Assembly: GCA_002084535.1 (NCBI GenBank)
Contig: NBLI01000243.1
Coordinates: 1-5,874, forward strand
Length of the DNA: 5,874 nucleotides
Source of the DNA: Candidatus Zhuqueibacterota bacterium 4572_119
Lineage (GTDB): Bacteria; Zhuqueibacterota; Zhuqueibacteria; Thermofontimicrobiales; Thermofontimicrobiaceae
Direction: 5' to 3'
Position numbers and translations under genes: made by a program. The notes under the pieces are model-generated. The model saw nothing but the letters and a program-made list of their open reading frames with translations. It was not told where the DNA came from and did no database searches. Shown in pieces: positions 1 to 5,874 of the stretch (the first letter of the stretch is position 1; each line of letters starts with the position of its first letter).

Positions 1-237
1 GGTGAAGAAAAAATAATCGAACTAATTAAAAACACCTGGAAAGAAGAACATTTTTCCAATGTTTTGAAGTTAACCATCGGATTGGATTATAAAGACTTTG
101 ACAAAGAGTGGATATATCATCTAAAAAAGACTCATTACCCACTCATGGAGGAAAATGATTTCCCGGAAATGGTCGCCCGCAAGATTACCAAAAGCGGCAT
201 CAACACAAAACCGGCTTATTATATCAAAGACGGTAAA

Positions 238-379
238 CAGCATGTGGCATTTGTTTCGAATCGGTCCGGTTACTCAAATATTTATCACATGCCAATTCCC
301 GACAAACCAGCATGTGGCATTTGTTTCGAATCGGTCCGGTTACTCAAATATTTATCACATGCCAATTCCCGACAAACCA
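238..379 (+). repeat. Exact 70-bp tandem duplication causing a frameshift
   Basis: Bases 238-309 and 308-379 are identical 72-base stretches with a period of 70, overlapping by two bases (CA). The match breaks at 237/307 (a versus c) and at 310/380 (g versus a). Because 70 is not a multiple of three, frame 1 runs into a TGA at 436-438, while the continuing protein lies in frame 2. Both copies encode the same peptide in different frames: HVAFVSNRSGYSNIY ending in MPIPDKP. Copy 1 is preceded by the expected upstream protein (IKDGKQ), and copy 2 is followed by the expected downstream protein (IKEEKE). Deleting one 70-base unit restores a continuous frame across the junction. Confidence 0.97.
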
Positions 380-1427
380 ATAAAAGAAGAAAAGGAAATC
401 GAAATTCTTGTCAAAGGAGAACGGACAGCGGATTTTGAATCTTTTCATATACTAAACAGCAAACTCGATATTAATAGCAAAGGCGAACTTGCTTTTATTT
501 CGAAAAGCGGAAACAGTGATGTACTTTATATTTATGACTCTGAAAAAAAAGAGATCATTCGTGATTTTAAATTCAAGGATGCCATTACACTTTTTTCTCC
601 TTCTTGGGCGCCGGATAACAGACAAATAGCATTTACAGGCATTGACTTTGCCGGAAAAAATGACCTATATCGAATCGACATTTTCACGGGTGATGTAGAA
701 CGCCTGACTAACGATTTTTATGATGACCGCGATCCGGTCTGGGATCACGAACGGAATTTTCTCTATTTCAGTTCAGACCGCTCTTTCATCGACTATTCCA
801 ATTACTATAATATTTTTGCCTATGACCTGAATTCAGGTGAAATTATTTATATCACTTACGGAAAACAAAACGACTACACACCGGCGATTTCTCCTGATAA
901 CAAATATATCACTTTCACTTCTGACAGAGATGGGGCTCTCAATATTTGGATTGCTGAAAATCCTGTGCAAATAAAAACGCCGTCTCTGACAGCAAACATA
1001 CAGAACCTGAACGGCTTTTCAAAGCATCCACATTTTTTCCCGTCAAATGATCAGATGCAATTACGAAAAATTACCAACTTCACAACAGGCGCGCACGACC
1101 CTGAATGGACAAACAATAATCAAATTGTTTTTACCGCGTTTGAAAAATTTTCGTTTCACCTTCAGGTTTTGGATAATGTCATCGATAAATTTGATTCTTC
1201 AAAAACGCTTGTTTGTGATTCAATGGAAATTAAAACTGATCCGCACGAATTCTCAAAAATAGTCGCGCAATCCGTGGTATCAACAGTACGATATAAGCCC
1301 AAATTTAATCTTGATGTGGCGCAAAGCGCGATAACGCAGGATCCGGTATTTGGCACATCAGGAGGCGCCCAGATTGGAATCAGCGACATGCTTGGCAATT
1401 ATCAATATCACTTTCTTGTCTTTAATA

Positions 1428-1449
1428 ATGCCCAAACTTTGAAAGACGG
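1428..1449 (+). other. Probable internal deletion junction in the Omp85 domain (frame change)
   Basis: Frame 2 reads SDMLGNYQYHFLVFNNAQT up to about 1437 and then hits a TGA at 1469-1471. Frame 1, read backwards from the second half, gives NFERRYGGFASVSYPLSAFQ starting about 1435. Both parts are characteristic of this Omp85 subfamily, but from memory of the family they are normally separated by roughly 40 residues of barrel strands, not directly fused. The simplest reading is a loss of about 100-150 bases that were not a multiple of three, with the joint somewhere in 1431-1441. The size of the loss is an estimate. A single-base indel alone would restore the frame but would leave the barrel short. 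Confidence 0.65.
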
Positions 1450-2344
1450 TATGGTGGTTTCGCGTCGGTGAGTTATCCCTTATCTGCGTTTCAAAGGATA
1501 GAAACCAGCGTAAACTTCCGCCAATCCTATAAAGAATGGTTCGGGACTGATAACAGCAGACGCGCGCTTTTACTTTCCAATTTTTTTGGCTATGTCAAAG
1601 ACAATTCTCTTTGGGGTCCGTCCGGTCCTATGGATGGTGAAAGAATAAACATCACTTTTGGAAATACCATCGATGTACAGCATTCAAAAGTGAATTTTTA
1701 TACCATTATTTTTGACGCCAGAAAATACTTCAGGCTATCCCGCCGGACAACTTATGCGGTCCGCGCCATGACGCGCTACAATCATGGCAAAGAGGCGTTG
1801 AGGTTTTACATGGGTGGGAGCTGGGATTTGCGCGGCTATAAACGATGGTCTCTTTGGGGTAAGAAAATATTTGTCATTAACAATGAATTACGTTATCCGT
1901 TTATCGACCGTTTCATGATCAATTTCCCGTTTGGAGGGATGGCGTTCAGCTCCATCAGGGGTGCTACTTTTGTTGATCTTGGAAATGCATGGGATGATCA
2001 AATGGACAACGTGCTGGGAAGTATGGGCTTTGGTATTCGCTTCCGCCTGGGAGGCGTACTCGTGCTACGGTATGATTTTGGTAAAAAATTCACTTTCAAT
2101 GACGCCAATGATCTCTTCAACCCGGAAAAATTTTCCATACAATCCGGCATTTTCAACCAGTTCTTTTTTGGTTGGGATTTTTAGAATAAATTGAATAAAA
2201 TCTATCCAAATTTGCTAAAAACAAATCAATACATTCTAAACAATATGTGACAAGATAGAGACAAAGGTAGAAAAACAAAACTGAACTTTCAATTGAATTT
2301 TGCCATAATTACAGAATTAATTGCAGTTAAATCCTTAAGCTTTT

Positions 2345-2374
2345 CTTTACCTTTACCTTTGCCTTTTCCTCTGC
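2345..2374 (+). repeat. Hexanucleotide pyrimidine-rich tandem repeat (CTTTAC-like, 5 units)
   Basis: Five consecutive hexamers can be read: CTTTAC, CTTTAC, CTTTGC, CTTTTC, CTCTGC. They sit in the 225-base gap between the Omp85 gene and the lipoprotein gene, 35 bases before the TTG start. The rest of the gap (2185-2344) is AT-rich without a visible gene, a strong hairpin or a confident promoter. The tract may be simple slippage DNA or an untranslated leader sequence; no function can be shown. Confidence 0.6.
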
Positions 2375-2398
2375 CGTTATTTTTCTAACAATATCTTC

Positions 2399-2402
2399 GG
2401 AG
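2399..2402 (+). promoter_or_regulatory. Ribosome binding site (GGAG) supporting a TTG start
   Basis: GGAG lies 7 bases before the TTG at 2410. No ATG in this frame precedes the signal peptide, and the hydrophobic leader and lipobox begin right after this TTG, so the Shine-Dalgarno sequence decides the start. Confidence 0.7.
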
Positions 2403-2409
2403 AAAACAC

Positions 2410-3537
2410 TTGAACCGGATTAAAATTCTCATCTTGATTCTGTTTGTATTTTTAGGTTGTGCCAAAATAAATCTAAAAAATCATTCATTCACTAAACAAA
2501 ACATCACCAACTGGTCAATGTTTGGAGGAAATCCGGAGAGGACAAATTTTTATCCAGGCAACATCCTTTTGCCTCTGGATTTATCCTTTCGATTTAGCAC
2601 GCAAGCAGCAATTGGAAAAACAATCACTGTTAATAATGGCGTTATTTTTTTTACCACAATGGACGGCAACTTATATGCTTTGGACATTGAGAAAGGGAAA
2701 AAATTGGGTCGCAAAAAAACCGAACTCCATTCAACCGTTGCTGTTACTGATTCCCTGGCTTTTATCGCACGCCGGTACGGTGATGATACATTGTTTAAAT
2801 ACAATCTGTATAAATCACGCACAGAATGGCATTTTAACGCTGGGGATATTTCGTCGGAACCTTTACTTTTAGAAGACAATATCGTTATCACCGCCCTGTA
2901 CAAACACATCGATATGTACGATATAAAAAGCGGTGAAAAAAAATGGACATTTGAAACCGACGATAACATACACTCCTCCCCTGCTGCCAATGGAGACAGA
3001 ATATTTTTTGGCTGCGATGATGGCTTTGTTTATGCCCTTAATAGTAACAACGGACAGCTTGTGTGGAAATTCCAAACAGAAGGCAGCGTGCAGTCCACAC
3101 CGACTATTAAAGAGGAGACTGTTTATATAGGTTCAACGGATTTTTCCCTGTACGCGCTGGATTTTAAATCCGGTGAGCAAAAGTGGAAATTTGAAACTGG
3201 TGGACAGCTTTTTCATGCCAATGCTGTAAACGATTCTTTAATAATTACCGGTTCCACTGATGCTTGTCTTTATTGCTTAAACAGGCATACAGGGGAGCTG
3301 CTTTGGAAATTTGAAGCCGGCAGTGTGATCAGCACCAGTCCGCTGATATGTAACAACAAAGTTTTCGTTGGGTCACTTGATCATTTTTACTACGCCCTCG
3401 ATATTTCCACCGGAGAGGAACTATGGAGCTTTGAAACAAAAGGACGCATTCGTACCGCTCCGGTTATTTGGGAAAATTATTTTATTGGCGCTTCTGAAAA
3501 TAACTTTGTTTATATTTTTAAAGGAGCGGAGGAATAA
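2410..3537 (+). CDS. PQQ-repeat beta-propeller lipoprotein (BamB-like fold)
   Basis: This 375-residue protein starts at TTG. Residues 1-17 form a lipoprotein signal: basic NRIK, a run of I/L/F, then lipobox F-L-G-C with Cys17 as the lipidation site. After a short linker, residue 35 begins the W-S-M-F-G-G-N-P-x-R-T-N segment typical of the N-terminal closing strand. About eight repeats of roughly 40 residues follow. They are marked by Y-A-L (LYALDIEKG, VYALNSNNG, LYALDFKSG, YYALDISTG) and by W-x-F motifs (WHF, WTF, WKF three times, WSF). This is the PQQ-like eight-bladed propeller fold also used by BamB. No PQQ-dependent dehydrogenase catalytic signature is visible, so a scaffolding or protein-binding role in the periplasm is more likely than an enzyme. 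The assignment to BamB itself is not supported: the propeller is generic, and a stand-alone lipoprotein of unknown partner is equally possible. The downstream PEGA gene starts 5 bases after the stop, so the two form an operon. Confidence 0.9.
   Translation: MNRIKILILILFVFLGCAKINLKNHSFTKQNITNWSMFGGNPERTNFYPGNILLPLDLSFRFSTQAAIGKTITVNNGVIFFTTMDGNLYALDIEKGKKLGRKKTELHSTVAVTDSLAFIARRYGDDTLFKYNLYKSRTEWHFNAGDISSEPLLLEDNIVITALYKHIDMYDIKSGEKKWTFETDDNIHSSPAANGDRIFFGCDDGFVYALNSNNGQLVWKFQTEGSVQSTPTIKEETVYIGSTDFSLYALDFKSGEQKWKFETGGQLFHANAVNDSLIITGSTDACLYCLNRHTGELLWKFEAGSVISTSPLICNNKVFVGSLDHFYYALDISTGEELWSFETKGRIRTAPVIWENYFIGASENNFVYIFKGAEE
3528..3532 (+). promoter_or_regulatory. Ribosome binding site (GGAGG) inside the end of the upstream gene
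   Basis: GGAGG overlaps the last codons of the lipoprotein gene and is 10 bases from the TTG at 3543. A second TTG at 3546 is in frame with 13-base spacing, so 3543 is preferred; the choice changes one residue only. The overlap suggests translational coupling of the two genes. Confidence 0.7.
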
Positions 3538-3542
3538 TCGCG

Positions 3543-4346
3543 TTGTTGAGCAAGATAAGGTTACTGGTATTGCTGCTTATTTTGAATAGCAGCCTGGCGC
3601 AGGGATTCACTCAGCCTGCAGAGCACTACGGATTTTTAAAAATAAAAAGTGATTCGGCAAATCTTGAAATATTTATCGACAATAAACTTGCCGGAAAAAC
3701 GCCGCTGCAAGCTCTGAAATTGAAACCAGGAAAATACGTACTTTCCGTGAACAATCCACTTCGCTATTTGTGGGGGCATTTTGATTATGAGAAGGAGATA
3801 GAAATCTTTCCGTTTGATACGTTGGTCGTAAGCCCTGATTTTTCGTCCGGTTTCAGCATCCGGACAAAACCGTATGGTGCTGAAATCTATATCAACAACC
3901 AGTTAGCCGGTAAATCACCTCTCACGCTGTTTGATCAGGAATTGTTTCATTCAGATATGCTTATCAAAAAAGAAGGCTTCAAAGATCTCCATGTCGATTT
4001 TAATCAATTTCAAATGGGCTATCTCAATATTGTTCTTGAGAAAGATGACGAAATTTTTAATATAAATAAACTCAAGGAAAAGCACCGCCAAACAATAAAA
4101 TCCCGCTATCGAAAAGCAACCTACACTTTGTGGGCTGCTTCGATTCTAACCGGAATGGCGTCCTTTTATCTTAAAAGTCAAGCTGATGAGAATTATCAAA
4201 AATATTTGTCTTCCGGCTCACTAAATAAAATGAATTCTTACTACGACTCTGCCATCAGGTATGACAACTACACTAATATTAGTCTCGCTGCTTTCCAGGG
4301 ATGTATTATTCTTTCTTTATACTTTTTTATAAAGTCCATTGATTAA
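3543..4346 (+). CDS. Exported protein with two PEGA domains and two C-terminal membrane helices
   Basis: This 267-residue protein starts at TTG. Residues 1-19 form a Sec signal peptide (SKIR, then an L/V/I-rich core, S-S-L-A), with likely cleavage before Gln20. Two PEGA domains follow at about residues 30-70 and 103-147. Each has a beta strand ending in I-F/Y-I-D/N-N, then L-A-G-K-T/S-P-L and a G-K-Y or K-E-G-F turn. PEGA domains are small beta folds common in surface or periplasmic proteins; their ligand is generally unknown. A charged segment (about 168-191, rich in K, R, E) leads to two probable transmembrane helices at about 192-210 and 246-263. The loop between them is rich in Tyr, Asn and Ser. 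The protein is therefore probably inner-membrane anchored with the PEGA domains in the periplasm. It is probably translated from the lipoprotein's mRNA. No enzyme motif is visible, and I do not recognise a specific function. Confidence 0.88.
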   Translation: MLSKIRLLVLLLILNSSLAQGFTQPAEHYGFLKIKSDSANLEIFIDNKLAGKTPLQALKLKPGKYVLSVNNPLRYLWGHFDYEKEIEIFPFDTLVVSPDFSSGFSIRTKPYGAEIYINNQLAGKSPLTLFDQELFHSDMLIKKEGFKDLHVDFNQFQMGYLNIVLEKDDEIFNINKLKEKHRQTIKSRYRKATYTLWAASILTGMASFYLKSQADENYQKYLSSGSLNKMNSYYDSAIRYDNYTNISLAAFQGCIILSLYFFIKSID

Positions 4347-4420
4347 CAAAGGTAACCGATCACAGGGTATTAACAAATATTTTTTTTGACAGGTCGTAGA
4401 TCCCGATTCTTTTTATTCGG

Positions 4421-4533
4421 GGATAACAGGATATTCAGGATTTACAGGATTAAATTGAGTAACATAATTACAAAATTTGAATAACTTGCAAAATCAATCT
4501 ACTTTAAATCCAGTTAATCTTGAGAATCCTGTG
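4421..4533. repeat. Inverted pair of 9-bp-periodic CAGGAT arrays (imperfect 27-bp inverted repeat)
   Basis: From 4422 three 9-mers follow each other: GATAACAGG, ATATTCAGG, ATTTACAGG, then ATTAA. Around 4507-4533 the same kind of periodic array appears in the opposite orientation: AATCCAGTT, AATCTTGAG, AATCCTGTG. Arm 4425-4451 and the reverse complement of 4507-4533 match at 21 of 27 positions, with a 55-base spacer. Similar CAGGATTTACAGGATT-type sequences are, to my memory, recurrent in many environmental bacterial genomes, so this may be a dispersed REP-like or MITE-like element, or a structured leader of the gene at 4571. A small bulged hairpin (4400-4406 with 4417-4424) abuts the left array. 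No coding sequence is visible in 4347-4570. Confidence 0.6.
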
Positions 4534-4556
4534 TTTGACTCGAATTTCTTACTTTG

Positions 4557-4564
4557 AAAGGAGG
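4557..4564 (+). promoter_or_regulatory. Strong Shine-Dalgarno (AAAGGAGG) fixing the ATG start
   Basis: AAAGGAGG is an almost full anti-16S match, 6 bases before the ATG at 4571. An in-frame ATG at 4520 would add 17 residues read from the inverted-repeat region and has no good ribosome site, so it is rejected. Confidence 0.9.
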
Positions 4565-4570
4565 AGTTGC

Positions 4571-4984
4571 ATGAACCAAAATATTGGTCTTTGGGTGGAT
4601 CATGGCAAGGCATTTATCGTTTATGTCAGCCCGGATGGGGAAGCAGTCACAAAAACAATTGAATCTGATATTGAACCCCTGACAAAATCCACAGGAGGTG
4701 GACGAACTAAAACCCCTTACGGTAAAGGCGGTGTGTCACAGGAAAAATCAAAAATTCGCCGCCAACATAAAATCAAAGAGTTTTATGATGACATTATTTC
4801 TCAAATTTCTACCGCGAAAAATATCTACCTGTTTGGTCCCGGAAACGCGAAAAAAGAGTTGAACCTGGAGGTAAAAAAATCAGTTAACCTCTCCGAACGC
4901 GTGCTTGCAGTTGAACCAGCTGATAAAATGACAGACCCGCAAATCATCGCCAAAGTGAAAAATTTTTATAAATTGAAAAAATGA
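4571..4984 (+). CDS. Small eRF1-domain-2-like (baeRF-type) protein
   Basis: This 137-residue cytoplasmic protein has no signal peptide or membrane segment. The N-terminus G-L-W-V-D-H-G-K-A (residues 6-14) starts the first beta strand of a family often annotated 'translational machinery protein' or eRF1 domain-2-like. A Gly/Arg/Lys-rich mobile segment follows (about 42-65, with GGGRTKTPYGKGG). A helix comes next (K67-I79, with Y72), then strand I-Y-L-F and G-P-G-N-A-K-K-E-L (89-97), and the closing V-E-P-A-D-K-M-T-D-P-Q-I (114-125). The G-P-G-x-A-K and E-x-A-D-x-x-T-D blocks are those of the eRF1/Pelota domain-2 fold. The basic loop could contact RNA, but that is inferred. The Shine-Dalgarno is very strong, suggesting good translation, and the gene has its own leader and terminator, so it looks monocistronic. 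Homologue identity is from memory; function in bacteria is largely unproven. Confidence 0.8.
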   Translation: MNQNIGLWVDHGKAFIVYVSPDGEAVTKTIESDIEPLTKSTGGGRTKTPYGKGGVSQEKSKIRRQHKIKEFYDDIISQISTAKNIYLFGPGNAKKELNLEVKKSVNLSERVLAVEPADKMTDPQIIAKVKNFYKLKK

Positions 4985-4987
4985 AAT

Positions 4988-5040
4988 AAAAAAAACCTCC
5001 CGGGGAGATTTTTCTTCGGGAGGTTTGCTATTATTCTTTT
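4988..5040. terminator. Bidirectional intrinsic terminator between convergent genes
   Basis: A perfect 10-bp stem pairs 4993-5002 (AAACCTCCCG) with 5017-5026 (CGGGAGGTTT) around a 14-base loop. On the plus strand it starts 8 bases after the stop at 4984 and is followed by T-rich sequence to about 5040. On the minus strand it ends in a run of T (complement of the eight A at 4988-4995). It can serve both the eRF1-like gene and the minus-strand gene, with the better uridine tract in the minus direction. Confidence 0.9.
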
Positions 5041-5181
5041 AAAATTTGGTCAGATATAAAAATCAATATTAACAATATGTTATTCCATGATACATTTCAA
5101 ACTCTGCCAAATTATTATCACCTGGATTGCCGGTTGGTCTTATTGGAGTACAAATCAGCCTGATAATCCATAAACAGATGT
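5041..5181. other. Short AT-rich non-coding gap between convergent genes
   Basis: No convincing gene, promoter or repeat is seen. The longest short frames (for example a 28-codon frame from 5089 on the plus strand) lack ribosome sites. On the minus strand this would be the 3' untranslated tail of the DUF4143-type gene, running about 155 bases to the terminator hairpin. Confidence 0.5.
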
Positions 5182-5874
5182 CTATCGACTTACATAAAAT
5201 AAATAAGCAGGTAAAAATACAATACGGCAGCCATGCTTTTTTATCTCTCCCAAATAATTTTTTGTAACAACAAAAGCGGATTTACAATGATATTGTTCAA
5301 TGAAAAATCGGATTCCCTGCGGGATTTGCGGTGATCGAAAAGCTTTATATTTCACTTCGATGGGAACAATGTCTTCTGATTCTAAAATAAAATCCACTTC
5401 ATTTTTATTTTGCGTACGCCAGAATTTAACCTGCTCGTTTACAAACAAATTCCCGCGCAATTGTTGAAACACAAAATTTTCCACCAGCGATCCGGCATCA
5501 TTTCGAAAAGCTATTGAATTGATATTTTTGACCAATTGATTTCGTAATCCGGAATCATGAAAAAATAGTTTTGGCATTTTTACCACTTCTTTTCTTTTGT
5601 TTGTAAAATAAGGTGACACCCGTTTGACAATAAAAGTGTTTTCAAGAATGAATAAATAATTTTCAATAGTCCGCCAACTTGCGGTTGTACTTGTCGCCAA
5701 TTCTTTCAGGTTGACCAATTGACCAATTTGTTGTCCAAGCAAACGTATCAGTTTGTTAAAAGCCGTCACATTTTCGATGGTAAATAACTGGTTAATATCT
5801 TTTCGAATGTAAGTCTGATAAATCTCATTTAGCAAAAAAATCTTTCGTTCGTAGTTTTGCTCCAAAACACCAGC
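5182..5874 (-). CDS. C-terminal part of AAA/DUF4143-type ATPase (5'-partial)
   Basis: The minus-strand frame is open to the window edge (A-G-V before the Leu-Glu-Gln at 5865), so the N-terminal ATPase domain with its Walker motifs lies outside; 230 residues are visible. The family pattern is clear: E-I-Y-Q-T-Y-I-R-K-D-I-N, a winged-helix-like block with Q-I-G-Q-L-V-N and N-Y-L-F-I-L-E-N-T-F-I, then S-P-Y-F-T-N-K-R-K-E and K-L-F-F-H-D-S-G-L-R-N. After these come S-L-V-E-N-F-V-F and F-W-R-T-Q. The end has E-V-D-F-I followed 13 residues later by I-E-V-K-Y (about 5344-5400), the D...E-x-K pattern of a PD-(D/E)XK nuclease-like fold. The biological role of these stand-alone ATPases is unknown; they are often scattered in multiple copies and prone to transfer. 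The apparent TTG start at 5865 is an artefact of the window edge. The stop is TAG at 5182-5184. Confidence 0.88.
   Translation of the reverse strand, partial: AGVLEQNYERKIFLLNEIYQTYIRKDINQLFTIENVTAFNKLIRLLGQQIGQLVNLKELATSTTASWRTIENYLFILENTFIVKRVSPYFTNKRKEVVKMPKLFFHDSGLRNQLVKNINSIAFRNDAGSLVENFVFQQLRGNLFVNEQVKFWRTQNKNEVDFILESEDIVPIEVKYKAFRSPQIPQGIRFFIEQYHCKSAFVVTKNYLGEIKKHGCRIVFLPAYLFYVSR

Larger units (their letters stand above)
1..2184 (+). pseudogene. TolB/WD40-like propeller fused to Omp85 (BamA-type) outer-membrane barrel; 5'-partial, two frame disruptions
   Basis: The reading frame is open from base 1, so the N-terminus lies outside the window. Known relatives often begin with a peptidase-MA-like domain, which cannot be seen here. 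Propeller blades run from about 210 to 980. They show repeated 'P-W/S-x-D-x-x-x-I-A-F' strands followed by S-D-R-type turns, for example SPSWAPDNRQIAFTG near 594-638 and SPDNKYITFTSDRDG near 887-931. A linker follows, then an Omp85/bacterial surface antigen domain: GTSGGAQ and SDMLGN near 1350-1400, ERRYGG near 1441-1455, SYPLSAFQRIE from about 1471, the L6-type LRGY motif at 1828-1839, and a terminal Phe before the stop, as in outer-membrane barrels. The coding path runs in frame 1 to about 309, frame 2 from about 308 to 1435, then frame 1 again to the TAG at 2184. The first switch is an exact 70-bp tandem duplication; the second fits a deletion within the barrel. The precursor was presumably an exported outer-membrane protein with a periplasmic propeller. 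Real pseudogene and assembly error are both possible. Confidence 0.85.

Noticed and set aside
300..438. Possible programmed ribosomal frameshift between the frame-1 and frame-2 parts of the propeller gene
   Set aside because: The exact 70-base duplication fully explains the frame change, and no slippery heptamer with downstream structure was seen.
1468..2184. Separate gene starting at GTG 1468 for the second half of the barrel
   Set aside because: The frame reads family-typical ERRYGGFASV directly upstream of the GTG, there is no ribosome site, and the product would be a truncated barrel without a signal peptide.
2293..2361. Promoter candidates: TTGAAT at 2293 with ATTAAT at 2316, and a TAnnTTTG match at 2354-2361
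   Set aside because: The sequence is AT-rich, so such matches are expected by chance. The TAnnTTTG box has no matching -33 element and lies inside the hexamer repeat.
2550..2990. Minus-strand open frame opposite the lipoprotein gene (and other shadow frames)
   Set aside because: It overlaps a clearly coding propeller gene, lacks a ribosome site and shows no recognisable protein features.
4347..4388. Terminator after the PEGA gene (T run at 4380-4387)
   Set aside because: No stable stem directly precedes the T run; only a few base pairs can form.
4520..4570. Upstream ATG start for the eRF1-like protein
   Set aside because: The 17 extra residues come from the inverted-repeat region, and the strong AAAGGAGG lies after this ATG, correctly spaced for 4571.
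5089..5175. Short plus-strand frame of 28 codons and short minus-strand frames in the convergent gap
   Set aside because: There is no ribosome site, no recognisable domain and no codon pattern; the resemblance of isolated short strings to known motifs is likely chance.

Overview
The window is an AT-rich stretch of bacterial chromosome, probably from a Gram-negative (didermic) organism with lipoproteins and an Omp85-type outer membrane. The plus-strand genes have clear Shine-Dalgarno sequences, and two of them start with TTG. This speaks against a typical Bacteroidota genome. The gene content (propeller/Omp85 chimera, PQQ-propeller lipoprotein, PEGA protein with two C-terminal helices) resembles Calditrichota/KSB1-like members of the FCB superphylum. 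That placement is an inference from protein style, not a database result.

Layout. Positions 1-2184 (+) hold the 3' part of a large gene for a TolB/WD40-like beta-propeller fused to an Omp85/BamA-type beta-barrel. As written it is broken twice. An exact 70-bp tandem duplication (238-379) shifts the frame. Near 1431-1441 an internal deletion, again with a frame change, appears to have removed part of the barrel start. Downstream lie a PQQ-repeat propeller lipoprotein (2410-3537) and a two-PEGA-domain membrane-anchored protein (3543-4346). These two are 5 bases apart and almost certainly co-transcribed. A non-coding stretch (4347-4570) carries a 9-bp-periodic sequence present in both orientations, forming an imperfect 27-bp inverted repeat. 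It is followed by a small eRF1-domain-2-like protein gene with a very strong ribosome binding site (4571-4984) and a strong bidirectional hairpin terminator (4993-5026). The right edge, on the minus strand, carries the C-terminal part of an AAA/DUF4143-type ATPase (5182-5874), cut by the window end.

How the genes fit together. The first three genes all encode exported, envelope-located proteins (outer-membrane barrel with periplasmic propeller, lipoprotein propeller, PEGA surface/periplasmic protein), so they plausibly serve one cell-envelope function. The co-operation is inferred from adjacency only. The last two genes are convergent, share a terminator, and have no evident link to the envelope genes. 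I see no CRISPR, tRNA, rRNA, integrase or transposase gene. I find no convincing new multi-gene defence or metabolic system. The most notable signals are the double lesion in the propeller-Omp85 gene and the inverted 9-bp-periodic element.
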